Source: Streptomyces roseirectus (lineage in GTDB: Bacteria > Actinomycetota > Actinomycetes > Streptomycetales > Streptomycetaceae). From it: 64,000 bases of DNA. This document shows positions 1-8,326 of this stretch, piece after piece. Each line of letters starts with the position of its first letter. The stretch's first letter is position 1. Location of the stretch: the NCBI RefSeq assembly GCF_014489635.1, contig NZ_CP060828.1, positions 9,226,001 to 9,290,000 on the forward strand, given 5' to 3'. Position numbers and translations under genes: made by a program. The notes under the pieces are model-generated. The model saw nothing but the letters and a program-made list of their open reading frames with translations. It ran no database searches and was not told the DNA's origin.

Positions 1-3000
1 CTCCCATCCCTCCTCCAGCGGTTGGCGGACGATCTCGGCGATGTCCAGGGCGTTGTGGAAGATGACGGCGTTGGTCAACAAGGCGTTGAACTTCATCGCC
101 TTCTCCTGCTCGACGGGGTCGTTGTCGGCGATGACGCCCCGGTTGCCGAAGCCGACCCACTGGGAGAACCGGTTGAACGACTCGACCTTGTTCGTCGCCG
201 CCGTCACCCGCCGACGCAGCGGCGCGTCCGTCAGATACCGCAGCAGCTGCACGGTGCGGATCACACGCCCGACCTCGCGGAACGCGGTGTAGGTGGCGTT
301 CTTGTGGGAGCCGGAGCGCAGCCGCTTCAGCAGCGTCGCCGATGAGATGACGCCCTCGCGGACGGAGACGGCCACCCGCATCGGGTGCCGGAACTGGGAC
401 TCGATCAGGTCTAAGTCGATGACGTTCTTGCCCGGCTCGCCGAACAGGGCGTCGATGTGCACGTACTCGGTGGTCTTGGACGGCCGGTAGAAGACCAGGC
501 CCTTCCAGTTCCTGATCCTGGGCATCAGGTCGAAGCCCAGCAGGTGGGCGAGGGTGAAGACAGGCAGGGACTGGCCCTGCGTATCCGCGTGCACGGTGGT
601 GGGCTTGACCTCGGAGGCGTTCTTGAGCAGACCCTCGATGATGTAGACGGCCTCCCACACCCCGCACGGGATGAAGTGCGTGAACAGCGCGATGTAGGTG
701 TCCGAGATGTGGTGGTAGGCGATGCCGCCCGGCTTGCCGTACCGCACGGACGTCTCGGCGAGCAGGTTGTCGAGGTAGGTGTCCATGTGCGTGCCGTCGG
801 CGGCCACCGCGGTGCCGTCGCCCCACGCTTGCGAGATGTCCAGGCGGGCATGGGCGTTGACCAGGTCGGCGATGGCCTCGTTGAGCAGCACGAGGGAGAA
901 GTGCCGGTTCGCCACGTACGCCAGTTCGTGCCCGCTCACGCCCGGGATGTGCCGGGCCGCCTCGTACGGGCCCATGTTGGTGCCCTTCACGAAGGTGGTG
1001 AGCACGTACCGGCCGAACGGGTCGGCGAGCTTCGGGTCGTGGCCCGAGGGCGGGCCGAAGCGGCGCCACCACTCCACCCAGTACGCGGTCCGCGCACAGA
1101 TGCCGATCAGCGTGCGCTCCGGCATCCGCGCCTTGACCTGCTGCTCCAGCCGCTTCGCCGACGGGCGTTGCCCCTCCGAGCGGTGCGCCTTGAGCGACGG
1201 GATGCCGGTGGACGGGTCGATCACCAGGCTCTCGTTGTCCGGGTACCCGGCGTCGGCCGCCGCCGCGGCGGCCCGCAGCCGGTCCTCCAGTTGACGGCGG
1301 AAGACCCCGGCGTCGAAGCCGGCGGCCTCGCCCTCGTCCTCGGCGAGCCCGATCTCCACCAGGTACGCGGGCAGCTCCTCCTCGACGCCCTTCCAGGCGA
1401 GCAGCTGCTTGGACCAGTCGCCGTACTCATCCGACCCGGCCACCGCCACATCACCGGTGCGCAGTTCCTCGGCGAGGTAGGTGAACACCATCGCCTCGAA
1501 GTGCCGGCGCACGAACTGCCCCGGCCGCGTCCGGTCGACCACGGCCTTCTGCCAGTTCTGCGTGGCGAAGGAGATGCCGACCGCACGGCCGTCCTCACCG
1601 AGCGCGCTGATGTACTCGCCGCGGGCCGCCTGGTGGCGGCGGGCGTGCGCGAGCGCGGCCAGCACGGTGCGGTCCTCCGAGGTCGCGGCGAACTCCAGCT
1701 TCCCGGCCAGGTCGAACATCAGGGCCCGGTCCCGGCCGATCTGCCCGTACAGCAGCACCTCCCAGAAGTTGCCGTGGTGGGCGGAGACCTTCTCGATCTG
1801 CTCGTACTCCCTGGCGAACCCGCCGAACCCCTCCACCGCCCGGGTCACCGTGCCCAGCCCTCCGGCCTGCACCGTCATCGCCTTCAGGAAGGCGGGCACC
1901 ACCGGCGAGACCTTCCCCTCCAACCGCCGCGCGACCTCGTCAGCCGACGCCTGCTCGTCCAGGCCCTGAAGGGCGGTGACTGCCTCGGCGGTCATCGCGG
2001 CGGCCTTCGCCAGCGCCTCCTGGGCCGGGCCTCCGTCGTCGAGGTGCTTGAGCACCGTGCGGTAGTTGCCGATCAGCGTCTCGGTCATCTCCCGCTCGGC
2101 GAGCCGCAGCGCCTCCAGCTCCTCCTTCGCCCTCTTCGTCTTCGACCCGACCCTCTTGCAGAACATCAGCGCCAGCTCGTCCCGCACCCGCATCCGTGCC
2201 TTGTGCACAAGACACGCCACCAGCGCGACCCGCTTGACCGGCGTGTACGCCTTCAGCTCGGACGCGTCCGTCGCATCAGCCTCCCCGGCGAAGTCCGTGA
2301 CCTTCCGCGGCGCCACCCCGTCCGTCCACACCCCGGAATCGCCCAGGGCGTCCAGCCACTCCAGCTGCGCGATCAGCCGCTTGAAGTGCGACCACGTCGG
2401 ACTCTGCGCGAACTTCTTCAGCCGGTTGTCCTGCGTGGTGCCGTCCGCGTCGCGCTCCTCCAGGAGCCGCAGCAGCCCCGCCCGCTCCACCGCGCTCATC
2501 CGGTCGTGGATGCCCGCGCAGATCGACGCGTTGACCTCCTTGCGGACGGTCGAGGCCATCGCGTCCAGAGTGGAGAACGCCGGCAGCTCCAGCCCAGCCC
2601 CCACGACCTTCTCCAACGCGATGTTGATCAGATCCGCCGGGCGGTTCTTCGCCGCGGCCTCGCTGCGGATCGACGCCTCCGCGATCCTCCGGGCCTCGGC
2701 CTGGTCGTAGACCACGCCCACCCGCTGCCGCACCAGGCCCCGGTGGTTCTTCGCGGTCTTCACCGCCTGGTACAGCGGCAGCGTGCCCTCCGGCAGCGCC
2801 ACCGCCCGCCGTGCGAAGTCCACCACCATCTCCGGGACGTCCTTCAGTCTGGGGAAACACCCCATGCGCTGGTAGGACTTCAACATCAGCAGCAGCGGCA
2901 GCAGATGCTCGTCGCCGTCCGTGACCCTTGACGCCCACGCGACCTCATCGCGTGTTGGAGAGAAGAACAGATGCAGCTCATGCGCGGTGATCAGCTGCTT

Positions 3001-3036
3001 GAACCGCGGGTACGCGGTCCGCTCGATCGAGGTCAC
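1..3036 (-). CDS. tnpA: Tn3-family transposase (3' end cut by window edge)
   Basis: This encodes a DDE transposase that catalyses replicative transposition of a Tn3-type element. About 1012 codons are visible, and the reading frame runs off the left edge only some tens of residues short of a typical family C-terminus. The N-terminus VTSIERTAYPRFK opens the DUF4158-type DNA-binding domain. The three catalytic acidic residues are visible: Asp in AVAADGT (near 795-815), Asp in VHADTQ (near 580-600) and Glu in NKVESF (near 175-192). I chose the GTG at 3036 because VTSIERTAYPRFK matches the usual family start; an in-frame ATG lies at 3072. The frame is open throughout, so the enzyme may be active. 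No resolvase gene is visible on this side, so it must lie outside the window if present. Confidence 0.93.
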   Translation of the reverse strand, partial: MTSIERTAYPRFKQLITAHELHLFFSPTRDEVAWASRVTDGDEHLLPLLLMLKSYQRMGCFPRLKDVPEMVVDFARRAVALPEGTLPLYQAVKTAKNHRGLVRQRVGVVYDQAEARRIAEASIRSEAAAKNRPADLINIALEKVVGAGLELPAFSTLDAMASTVRKEVNASICAGIHDRMSAVERAGLLRLLEERDADGTTQDNRLKKFAQSPTWSHFKRLIAQLEWLDALGDSGVWTDGVAPRKVTDFAGEADATDASELKAYTPVKRVALVACLVHKARMRVRDELALMFCKRVGSKTKRAKEELEALRLAEREMTETLIGNYRTVLKHLDDGGPAQEALAKAAAMTAEAVTALQGLDEQASADEVARRLEGKVSPVVPAFLKAMTVQAGGLGTVTRAVEGFGGFAREYEQIEKVSAHHGNFWEVLLYGQIGRDRALMFDLAGKLEFAATSEDRTVLAALAHARRHQAARGEYISALGEDGRAVGISFATQNWQKAVVDRTRPGQFVRRHFEAMVFTYLAEELRTGDVAVAGSDEYGDWSKQLLAWKGVEEELPAYLVEIGLAEDEGEAAGFDAGVFRRQLEDRLRAAAAAADAGYPDNESLVIDPSTGIPSLKAHRSEGQRPSAKRLEQQVKARMPERTLIGICARTAYWVEWWRRFGPPSGHDPKLADPFGRYVLTTFVKGTNMGPYEAARHIPGVSGHELAYVANRHFSLVLLNEAIADLVNAHARLDISQAWGDGTAVAADGTHMDTYLDNLLAETSVRYGKPGGIAYHHISDTYIALFTHFIPCGVWEAVYIIEGLLKNASEVKPTTVHADTQGQSLPVFTLAHLLGFDLMPRIRNWKGLVFYRPSKTTEYVHIDALFGEPGKNVIDLDLIESQFRHPMRVAVSVREGVISSATLLKRLRSGSHKNATYTAFREVGRVIRTVQLLRYLTDAPLRRRVTAATNKVESFNRFSQWVGFGNRGVIADNDPVEQEKAMKFNALLTNAVIFHNALDIAEIVRQPLEEGWE

Positions 3037-3151
3037 AAGTCCCGCCCCGGCCCCAGACGACAAGCCCAACATCACACCAACGGGGCAGAGCGGAACAGGT
3101 GACGGGGTACGGCCTCAAGGAACCGAGATCATCCCGTGGCCCCGTTTGGGC

Positions 3152-3490
3152 TTACCTCGGCGATCCCCCGGAGGGATCGTCAGCAGGCCGGTCGACGTGT
3201 TCGAGTACGGAGGTGGCGACGCTGTCAGTGACGTAGCACGGCGAACGCGTCTGCGTGCCGTCACCGGTGACGCGCAGGGGAAGGCCCGCCAGCGCGTGGC
3301 ACAGGAACTCGGGGACCACGCGGCCGTCGTCGGGGCACATCTGCGGGCCGTAGGTGTTGAAGATGCGGACGATGACGGCGTCGACGCCCTGACTCGCCCG
3401 GTACGCCGTGGGCACCGCCTCCGCGTACCGTTTGGCCTCGTTGTACACACTGCGCGGCCCGATGAGGTTGACGAGGTCGGCCAGGGGGCC
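3152..3490 (-). pseudogene. NAD-dependent epimerase/dehydratase, C-terminal fragment
   Basis: This is a fragment of an extended SDR of the sugar-nucleotide epimerase/decarboxylase type. The visible pieces are [15 protein letters not shown], which contains the catalytic YxxxK, then VRIFNTYGP, and then the substrate-side segment [10 protein letters not shown]. The N-terminal Rossmann half (GxxGxxG) is absent. Upstream the reading passes into unrelated coding sequence, so the fragment cannot be a functional enzyme. It lies directly beside the Tn3 transposase, and its stop codon falls within about 120 bases of the transposase start. This suggests that deletion or insertion around the transposon broke the gene. 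Confidence 0.7.
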
Positions 3491-3499
3491 TCGCGCAGC

Positions 3500-3666
3500 C
3501 ATGGTTCGGGGACGGTCAGGTGCAGGTCGGCGAAGCCGGCTCGGATGGCGTCGGTGTTGATGCTGCTGGTGTCGACCAGGGCGCCGTCGAAGATCGGACA
3601 CCATGGCCGCCGGGCGAAGCGCCGCCAGGAGCTCGCGGTCGTGCGCCGACGGCTCGGCGCGGGCAA
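3500..3666 (-). pseudogene. Possible HAD-like hydrolase N-terminal fragment
   Basis: A short stretch reads [20 protein letters not shown] and then [14 protein letters not shown]. This resembles the first motif (DxDGxLxDT) and the following cap helix of HAD-superfamily phosphatases, with the nucleophile-region residues partly lost. It joins directly to the epimerase fragment in a different frame. No intact gene can be drawn. The family assignment rests on one motif and is tentative. Confidence 0.35.
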
Positions 3667-3677
3667 CGGAACGATTC

Positions 3678-4000
3678 ATCGACGAGCTCCGCCGGGCTGC
3701 CGTACAGGGGCGAGCGCCTGACGCAGCGCGCGGGCGACGAGGGCGTGGACCTGGGCGGTGGTGGCGGTGAGGAACGGGCGAGGGCCGTACATGACCGGCA
3801 GGTCCGTCCAGATGCCCTCGTCGGTCTGGGCGTCGATGAGGAAGCGCGGGGCGTGCTCGACGGCGCCGTGGGGTGGGCCGGCGTGGTGGGCGGTGGCGGT
3901 GGGGCTGGAGTACGGCTCGCCGGGGACGCGGGGCCGGCAGCCGTCGGGGCGTTGGACGGCGAGCGGCGTATCGATGGTGGCGCGGGTGTGCCGGGGCCGT
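3678..4000 (-). pseudogene. Squalene/terpene cyclase-like (prenyltransferase repeat) C-terminal fragment
   Basis: This frame, which has no start codon, ends at a TGA near 3678-3680. It contains [16 protein letters not shown] followed by [17 protein letters not shown]. The pattern DxQxxxGxW...YGPRPFLT resembles the terminal repeat of class II terpene cyclases and prenyltransferase/squalene-oxidase repeat proteins. Upstream, towards 4000, it meets a transporter fragment on the other strand, so only about 100 residues of the C-terminus survive. The family call is an inference from motif resemblance only. Confidence 0.45.
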
Positions 4001-4250
4001 GGTGATGCCGGTCTCCGCGCTCACGCCGCGCCTCGTGCACCGGTTCGGCATGAAGGAGACCATGAGCACCGGTCTGTTCCTGCTGGCCGCCGGGCTGTTC
4101 GTCATCTCCCTGCTCGACGTCGGGTCCGGCTACCCGCCGTTCCTCGGCGGCCTCGTGCCGGCGGGCTTCGGCATCGGCCTGAGCGGAGCCGTCGGCACCT
4201 CGGCCATCACCGGCTCCCTCACACCCGCCCCGGCGTCGCAGCCGGCCACC
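3999..4250 (+). pseudogene. MFS (DHA2-like) transporter internal fragment
   Basis: About 80 codons read as a piece of a major facilitator superfamily drug-resistance transporter. Visible parts are [13 protein letters not shown], a hydrophobic helix [17 protein letters not shown], a loop, and a second glycine-rich helix FLGGLVPAGFGIGLSGA. A full DHA2 protein has about 500 residues and 14 helices, so this is a remnant of two helices. After about 4250 the frame loses hydrophobic character. It faces away from the cyclase fragment. Confidence 0.6.
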
Positions 4251-4287
4251 TCACCGCGGCCGGTCCGCGTCTCTTCTTCCGGCCCGC

Positions 4288-5091
4288 TCAGTGCACGGGC
4301 TGTTCCGGGGGAGGGTGAGGGCGGTTGTGGGTGATGGCGGCCACGGACTTGCCTCCGTCGACGGGAAGCGTCACCCCGGTGATCCAGGAGGCGCGGGGGG
4401 ACAGCAGGTAGGCGGCGGCGTGGGCGACGTCCTCGGTGTCGCCGGTGCGGCCCAGGGGATAGCTGGCGGCGATGGTGTCCTCGGGCAGTGAGGTGATCGC
4501 GTCCATGAAGCCGGTCCGGACGAACGCCGGGGCGAGGGCGTTGACGCGGACGCGCGGGGCGAGTTGGTCGGCGAGGTCTTCCGTGAGCCGGTGGAGGGCG
4601 GCCTTGGTGGCGCTGTAGGCGGGCATGCGGAACACGCCGGTGGAGGCGGCGCTCCCCATCATCAGGACGGATCCGCCGTGGTCCCTCATCCAGGCCCGCC
4701 AGGCCAGTTGGACGTAGCCGAGGGCGGCCACGACGTTGGTGTCGAACATCCGGCGGCAGCAGTCGAGGTCGAGATCGATCGCCGGGGTGTCGAGCGCGGG
4801 GTTGATGCCGGTGGTGTAGACGAGCAGGTCCAGGCGTCCGAAGGTGTCCATCACGGCGTCGACGGCGGCGCGCCGGTCGCCCTTCTCACGGCTGTGGGCG
4901 GTGAGAGGCAGCACGCGTGCGCCGGTGTCCTCCCGGATCGTCTTGGCGGCGGTGCGCAGGGCGTCCTCGTCCCGCGCGGTCAGTGCCACCGATGCGCCCT
5001 GCCGGGCCAGTTCGGCGGCGATGGCGTAGCCCATGCCGCGGCTGGCCGAGACCACGAGCGCCGTCTGCCCCTGGAAGAGTCGGTCGGTCAC
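4288..5091 (-). CDS. SDR family NAD(P)-dependent oxidoreductase
   Basis: A classical short-chain dehydrogenase/reductase of 267 residues, expected to be cytosolic. The nucleotide-binding glycine motif near residue 15 reads SASRGMG in place of the usual TGxxxGxG. NxxG is replaced by TTGIN near residue 95. The catalytic Ser lies in MMGSAAS and the YxxxK in AYSATK. The C-terminal GVTLPVDGG is typical of FabG-like enzymes. The GTG start overlaps the stop of the upstream acyltransferase gene by four bases (GTGA), so it is the last gene of the 9844-to-4288 operon. It probably reduces or oxidises an intermediate of the aromatic pathway proposed there; the substrate is unknown. Confidence 0.88.
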   Translation of the reverse strand: MTDRLFQGQTALVVSASRGMGYAIAAELARQGASVALTARDEDALRTAAKTIREDTGARVLPLTAHSREKGDRRAAVDAVMDTFGRLDLLVYTTGINPALDTPAIDLDLDCCRRMFDTNVVAALGYVQLAWRAWMRDHGGSVLMMGSAASTGVFRMPAYSATKAALHRLTEDLADQLAPRVRVNALAPAFVRTGFMDAITSLPEDTIAASYPLGRTGDTEDVAHAAAYLLSPRASWITGVTLPVDGGKSVAAITHNRPHPPPEQPVH

Positions 5092-6395
5092 CGGTCGTCC
5101 CCGTCCGGAGCGGCGCTGTCCGCGCAGGTGGACATGTCATCGACGGCCCGGCGCCACAGCCGGGGGATCTCCTCGGCGCCGGGCAGCGCGTGGTCGATCT
5201 GGAAGGAGACGGCGGAGGTGTCGCCGTGGAGGAAGAGGGCCGCGGTGAGCGGGAATCCGTCGGGACAGCAGATGATCGGCACGACCCGGTCGACGGGGTC
5301 GCCGAGGTAGGCCAGGCGCTGCCGGATCCGGAAGATCGACGCGACGCAGGTGAGCCGGTCGGGCGACGCGGCGCGCGCGATCAACTGCTCGTACGTCGTT
5401 CTCGGTTCGTGCCGGGTGATGCGGTACAGGGTCTGCTTGTAGACCGGGTCCTTGAGCCGGGCGGTGGCGGGCACGGTGCGCCGCAGCCTGCGCGCCGCCG
5501 TCATGGCGCCGCCGGGCAGGGCGAGGCGGGCGAGGTGGAAGCGGTTGCCGGGCAGGCCGGTCTCCTCCGGGGTGCGGAGGTTGACGGGGAGCATGACCGG
5601 CAGGGAGCCGTCTGCCGTCTCCGGACGGTGTACCGCGGCCCATGCGACGACCGCGTGGGTGAGGGCGGCCAGATGGACGTCGTTGCTGGTGGCGTCGTAA
5701 GCACGGGCGGTCTCGCGCAGGAGACGGGTCGGGACCTCCTGCCACAGCACGTGACGGCGGCCGGACAGCGGCTCCCGGCCGGGGCCGTTCCACCGGCCGT
5801 GGGGGCTGGTGGCCCGCCAGATGTAGGCGCTGGTGTCGAGGAAGGCGCGGGGATGCGGCGAGGGGACCGGGCCCGGCGGGAACGCGGCGGCCGACAACTC
5901 CGCGGGGCCGTTCTCGGGACCGAGGAGCGTCTCGACGACGGTGACGAGGTTCGCGGCGTCCTGGACCTCGTGGTGGCTGAACAGGGCGAGGCAGTACGTC
6001 CGGGGGGCGTGTCCGGCCAGCAGGACCAGCCGCCAGGCCGGGACGTCGTCGGGCAGGGGCCGGTGCAGCAGACGGCGTACGGCGTCGTCGAGGCGGCCGG
6101 GGCCGGCGGTCACCCGGTGCTCGAAGACGTGCCGGTCGAGGTCGGGAGCGGACGGGACCCAGCGCGGGACGCCGCCCTCGGTGGTCAGGAGGTGGGTGAG
6201 GCAGGGCAGGCGGTGCAGCCGGGCCCGGACACGCTCGCGCAGCCGCGCCACGTCCGGTGCGTCGCCGGTCAGGTGGAGGACGACGCCCACGTCGGGAACG
6301 GCCTCGGGATGGGAGGCCGCCCGGCCGGCGGTGTGGAAGAGCAGGTCGACCGGTCCGGGGGCGGGCGGTGTGAGCACGGATGTGAGGACGGACAT
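5088..6395 (-). CDS. Condensation/WS-DGAT-like acyltransferase (HHxxxD)
   Basis: A 435-residue protein with the active-site motif HHEVQD near residue 142 (FSHHEVQDAANL). This is the HHxxxD signature shared by NRPS condensation domains, PapA-type acyltransferases and wax-ester/diacylglycerol synthases. A second conserved feature is LPVMLPVNLRTPEE, resembling the mid-protein N-R motif of WS/DGAT enzymes. The protein has the usual single-enzyme length and no carrier domain. The ATG at 6395 is preceded by AGGAGG at good spacing. Its start is one base from the stop of the CoA ligase gene and its stop overlaps the SDR start. It probably transfers the aryl group activated by the ligase to an alcohol or amine acceptor; this is inferred from context. 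Confidence 0.72.
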   Translation of the reverse strand: MSVLTSVLTPPAPGPVDLLFHTAGRAASHPEAVPDVGVVLHLTGDAPDVARLRERVRARLHRLPCLTHLLTTEGGVPRWVPSAPDLDRHVFEHRVTAGPGRLDDAVRRLLHRPLPDDVPAWRLVLLAGHAPRTYCLALFSHHEVQDAANLVTVVETLLGPENGPAELSAAAFPPGPVPSPHPRAFLDTSAYIWRATSPHGRWNGPGREPLSGRRHVLWQEVPTRLLRETARAYDATSNDVHLAALTHAVVAWAAVHRPETADGSLPVMLPVNLRTPEETGLPGNRFHLARLALPGGAMTAARRLRRTVPATARLKDPVYKQTLYRITRHEPRTTYEQLIARAASPDRLTCVASIFRIRQRLAYLGDPVDRVVPIICCPDGFPLTAALFLHGDTSAVSFQIDHALPGAEEIPRLWRRAVDDMSTCADSAAPDGDDR

Positions 6396-6396
6396 G

Positions 6397-8058
6397 TCAG
6401 GCACCTCCTGACAGAGTGGGGGACGTGGGGTGTACGGGGCCGGTTCGCGCGGGGACGTGAGCACCGTCCTGCTGTGACCGTTCGAGCCGCGCGGATGCCT
6501 CCTGCCGGACGGCACGCCGGCTGACCTTTCCGGTTCCGGTGGTGGGCAGGGAGGTGAAGACGAGGATGTGGCGCGGGCGTTGGTACGCGGCCAGAGCGTC
6601 GTGGCAGAAGGCGATGAGCAGTTCGGGGTCGAGCGGCTGCGCGGAGGCGGGGACGACGCACGCCACGGGACGGTCCAGGCCATCCGTGTCCGGGAGCGCC
6701 ACGACACAGGCCGCGGCGACGGCGGGATGCTGGAGCAGGCGGTTCTCGACCTCGCCCGGAGCGACCCAGATACCGCCGCTCTTGATCATGTCGCCGGCGC
6801 GGCCGTGGCAGACGTAGAAGCCGTCCGCGTCCTGGGTGAACAGGTCCCCGGTGTCGAGCCACGGCCCCTGGAACACCGTGGCGGTGGCCTCGGGCCGGCA
6901 CCAGTAGCCGCTCGCCGCCGACGGCGCGCGCACCCTCAGCACGCCGGGTTCACCGGGCGGTGCCTCGGTGCCGTCGCCGGTGTGGATGCGCAGTTCGTAG
7001 CCGGGGACCGGCTTGCCGAGGGTCCCGGGGCGGCAGTGGCCGGGGCGGTTGGAGAGGAAGATGTGCAACGCCTCCGTCGATCCCATCCCGTTGACCGGGT
7101 CGATCCCGAAACGGGCCCGGATCCTGTGGTGCAGTTCCTCGGGCAGGGGCTCCCCGGCCGAGACGGCCAGGCGTACGCCGTCGAAGGCGGTGTCGGGTAC
7201 GGCGGGAGTGCGCAGGAGGGCGGCGTAGGAGGTGGGGACGCCGAAGTAGACGGTCGGTTCGTCCTCGGCCAGGCGGCGGGCGATGCTCGGCGGGGTCGGC
7301 GGGGCCGGGTCGAGGATCGCCGCGGCTCCGGCGGCGAGGGGCAGGAGACAGGAGTTGCCCAGGCCGTAGGCGAAGAAGAGCTTCGCGACCGAGAAGCAGC
7401 GGTCGTGCTCGTGCAGCCCCAGCACCTGGCGTCCGTAGTGTTCCGCGACGGTACGGATGCTGCCGTGCCGGTGCATGGCGGCTTTCGGGCTGCCGGTCGT
7501 GCCGGAGGTGTACAGCCACAGGGCCGGGGAGTCCTCGGTGGTGCGGTCCGGGGAGCGGTCGCCGGGCGGGGATGCCTCGCCTGCCGCCATCAGGTGCTCC
7601 CATCTGATGCGGATGACGGGGGGTGAGGGCCGCACGGCGGCGTCGTCCACCACGACGACGCCCACGAGATCCGGGAGGGCGTGGTCGCCGCGCAGTGCGT
7701 CGGCCACCCGGTCGCAGAACTCGGATCCGGCGAGCAGGAACCGGCAACGGCAGTCGGTGACGAGCGCGGCCAGCTCAGCGGCCGTGTTCATGGTGGAGAC
7801 GGGGACGGGCACAGCCCCCATGCGCAGGAGCGAGAGCAGGGCGACGACCGTCTCGGGCCGGTCGGCCGCGTGGATCACCACCCGTTCCTCCGGACGCACC
7901 CCCAGCGCCCGCCATCCGGCGCTCGCCACGGCGACGCGTGCGGCGAGATCGGCGTACGTCAGTGTCGAGCGGGGACCGATGAGGGCGGGACGGTCGCCGA
8001 GACCTCGGGCGGCCTGGCGGTCGACCAGGTAAGCGGCGGCGTTGAAGGACACGCTCAC
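6397..8058 (-). CDS. Benzoate-CoA ligase family AMP-forming enzyme
   Basis: An ANL-superfamily adenylating enzyme of 553 residues that should convert an aryl or other carboxylic acid, ATP and CoA into the acyl-CoA. The P-loop-like motif LYTSGTTGSPK lies near residue 183. GMGSTEALHIFLSN carries the substrate/A5 region, DTGDLF the A7 motif and IKSGGIWVAPGEVEN the hinge and A8 region. The catalytic lysine is in GTGKVSRRAV near residue 509. Overall order and the GMGSTE motif fit the benzoate/4-hydroxybenzoate-CoA ligase branch better than 4-coumarate ligases. The GTG start at 8058 overlaps the stop of the dehydrogenase remnant. The substrate cannot be read from sequence alone. Confidence 0.88.
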   Translation of the reverse strand: MSVSFNAAAYLVDRQAARGLGDRPALIGPRSTLTYADLAARVAVASAGWRALGVRPEERVVIHAADRPETVVALLSLLRMGAVPVPVSTMNTAAELAALVTDCRCRFLLAGSEFCDRVADALRGDHALPDLVGVVVVDDAAVRPSPPVIRIRWEHLMAAGEASPPGDRSPDRTTEDSPALWLYTSGTTGSPKAAMHRHGSIRTVAEHYGRQVLGLHEHDRCFSVAKLFFAYGLGNSCLLPLAAGAAAILDPAPPTPPSIARRLAEDEPTVYFGVPTSYAALLRTPAVPDTAFDGVRLAVSAGEPLPEELHHRIRARFGIDPVNGMGSTEALHIFLSNRPGHCRPGTLGKPVPGYELRIHTGDGTEAPPGEPGVLRVRAPSAASGYWCRPEATATVFQGPWLDTGDLFTQDADGFYVCHGRAGDMIKSGGIWVAPGEVENRLLQHPAVAAACVVALPDTDGLDRPVACVVPASAQPLDPELLIAFCHDALAAYQRPRHILVFTSLPTTGTGKVSRRAVRQEASARLERSQQDGAHVPARTGPVHPTSPTLSGGA

Positions 8059-8266
8059 AGGGGATCTCCCGGAAAAGTGAGGACCGGCTTGACGACCTTT
8101 CCTGCCCGCATGTCTTCGACCGCCCGTTGGTCCACCCGAAGGGGTGGAGCGAGATGAGCCGGCCGAAGGGGAGGAGCCCCTTGCGATGCAGGTCGAGGAG
8201 GCGGGGATGAAGAAGAGGGGGGCGGGGGTGGTTCGCCCGGTGGGCGACAGCGGCCGTGATCTTCAC
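8055..8266 (-). pseudogene. Zn-dependent aryl-alcohol dehydrogenase, internally deleted remnant
   Basis: Only the two ends of a medium-chain zinc alcohol dehydrogenase survive. A good ribosome site (GGAGAG) and GTG at 8266 start KITAAVAHRANHP, the usual N-terminus. This runs within about 14 residues into the C-terminal segment LHRKGLLPFGRLISLHPF. A frameshift then carries the reading into AVEDMRAGKVVKPVLTF, the normal C-terminal end. The catalytic zinc ligands and Rossmann fold, about 300 residues, are gone. The stop still overlaps the GTG of the CoA ligase, so translational coupling may persist. An aryl-alcohol dehydrogenase beside a benzoate-CoA ligase suggests the ancestral operon oxidised a benzyl-type alcohol. 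Confidence 0.75.
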
Positions 8267-8326
8267 CGAAGTTCTCTCCGGATTCGGCGGACGGGGCGTC
8301 GGACGTGGGCTGCCGCGCCGGCCGCG

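Noticed and set aside
457..2931. Very long open frame on the plus strand opposite the transposase
   Set aside because: It is antisense to a frame with clear DDE transposase motifs; its translation is rich in Arg, Gly, Val and His without any motif, a GC-driven shadow.
3107..3144. Possible 38-bp terminal inverted repeat of the Tn3 element (reads GGGGCCACGG inward on the minus strand)
   Set aside because: It starts with GGGG at a plausible distance from the transposase start, but the other end is outside the window and I could not confirm a matching repeat.
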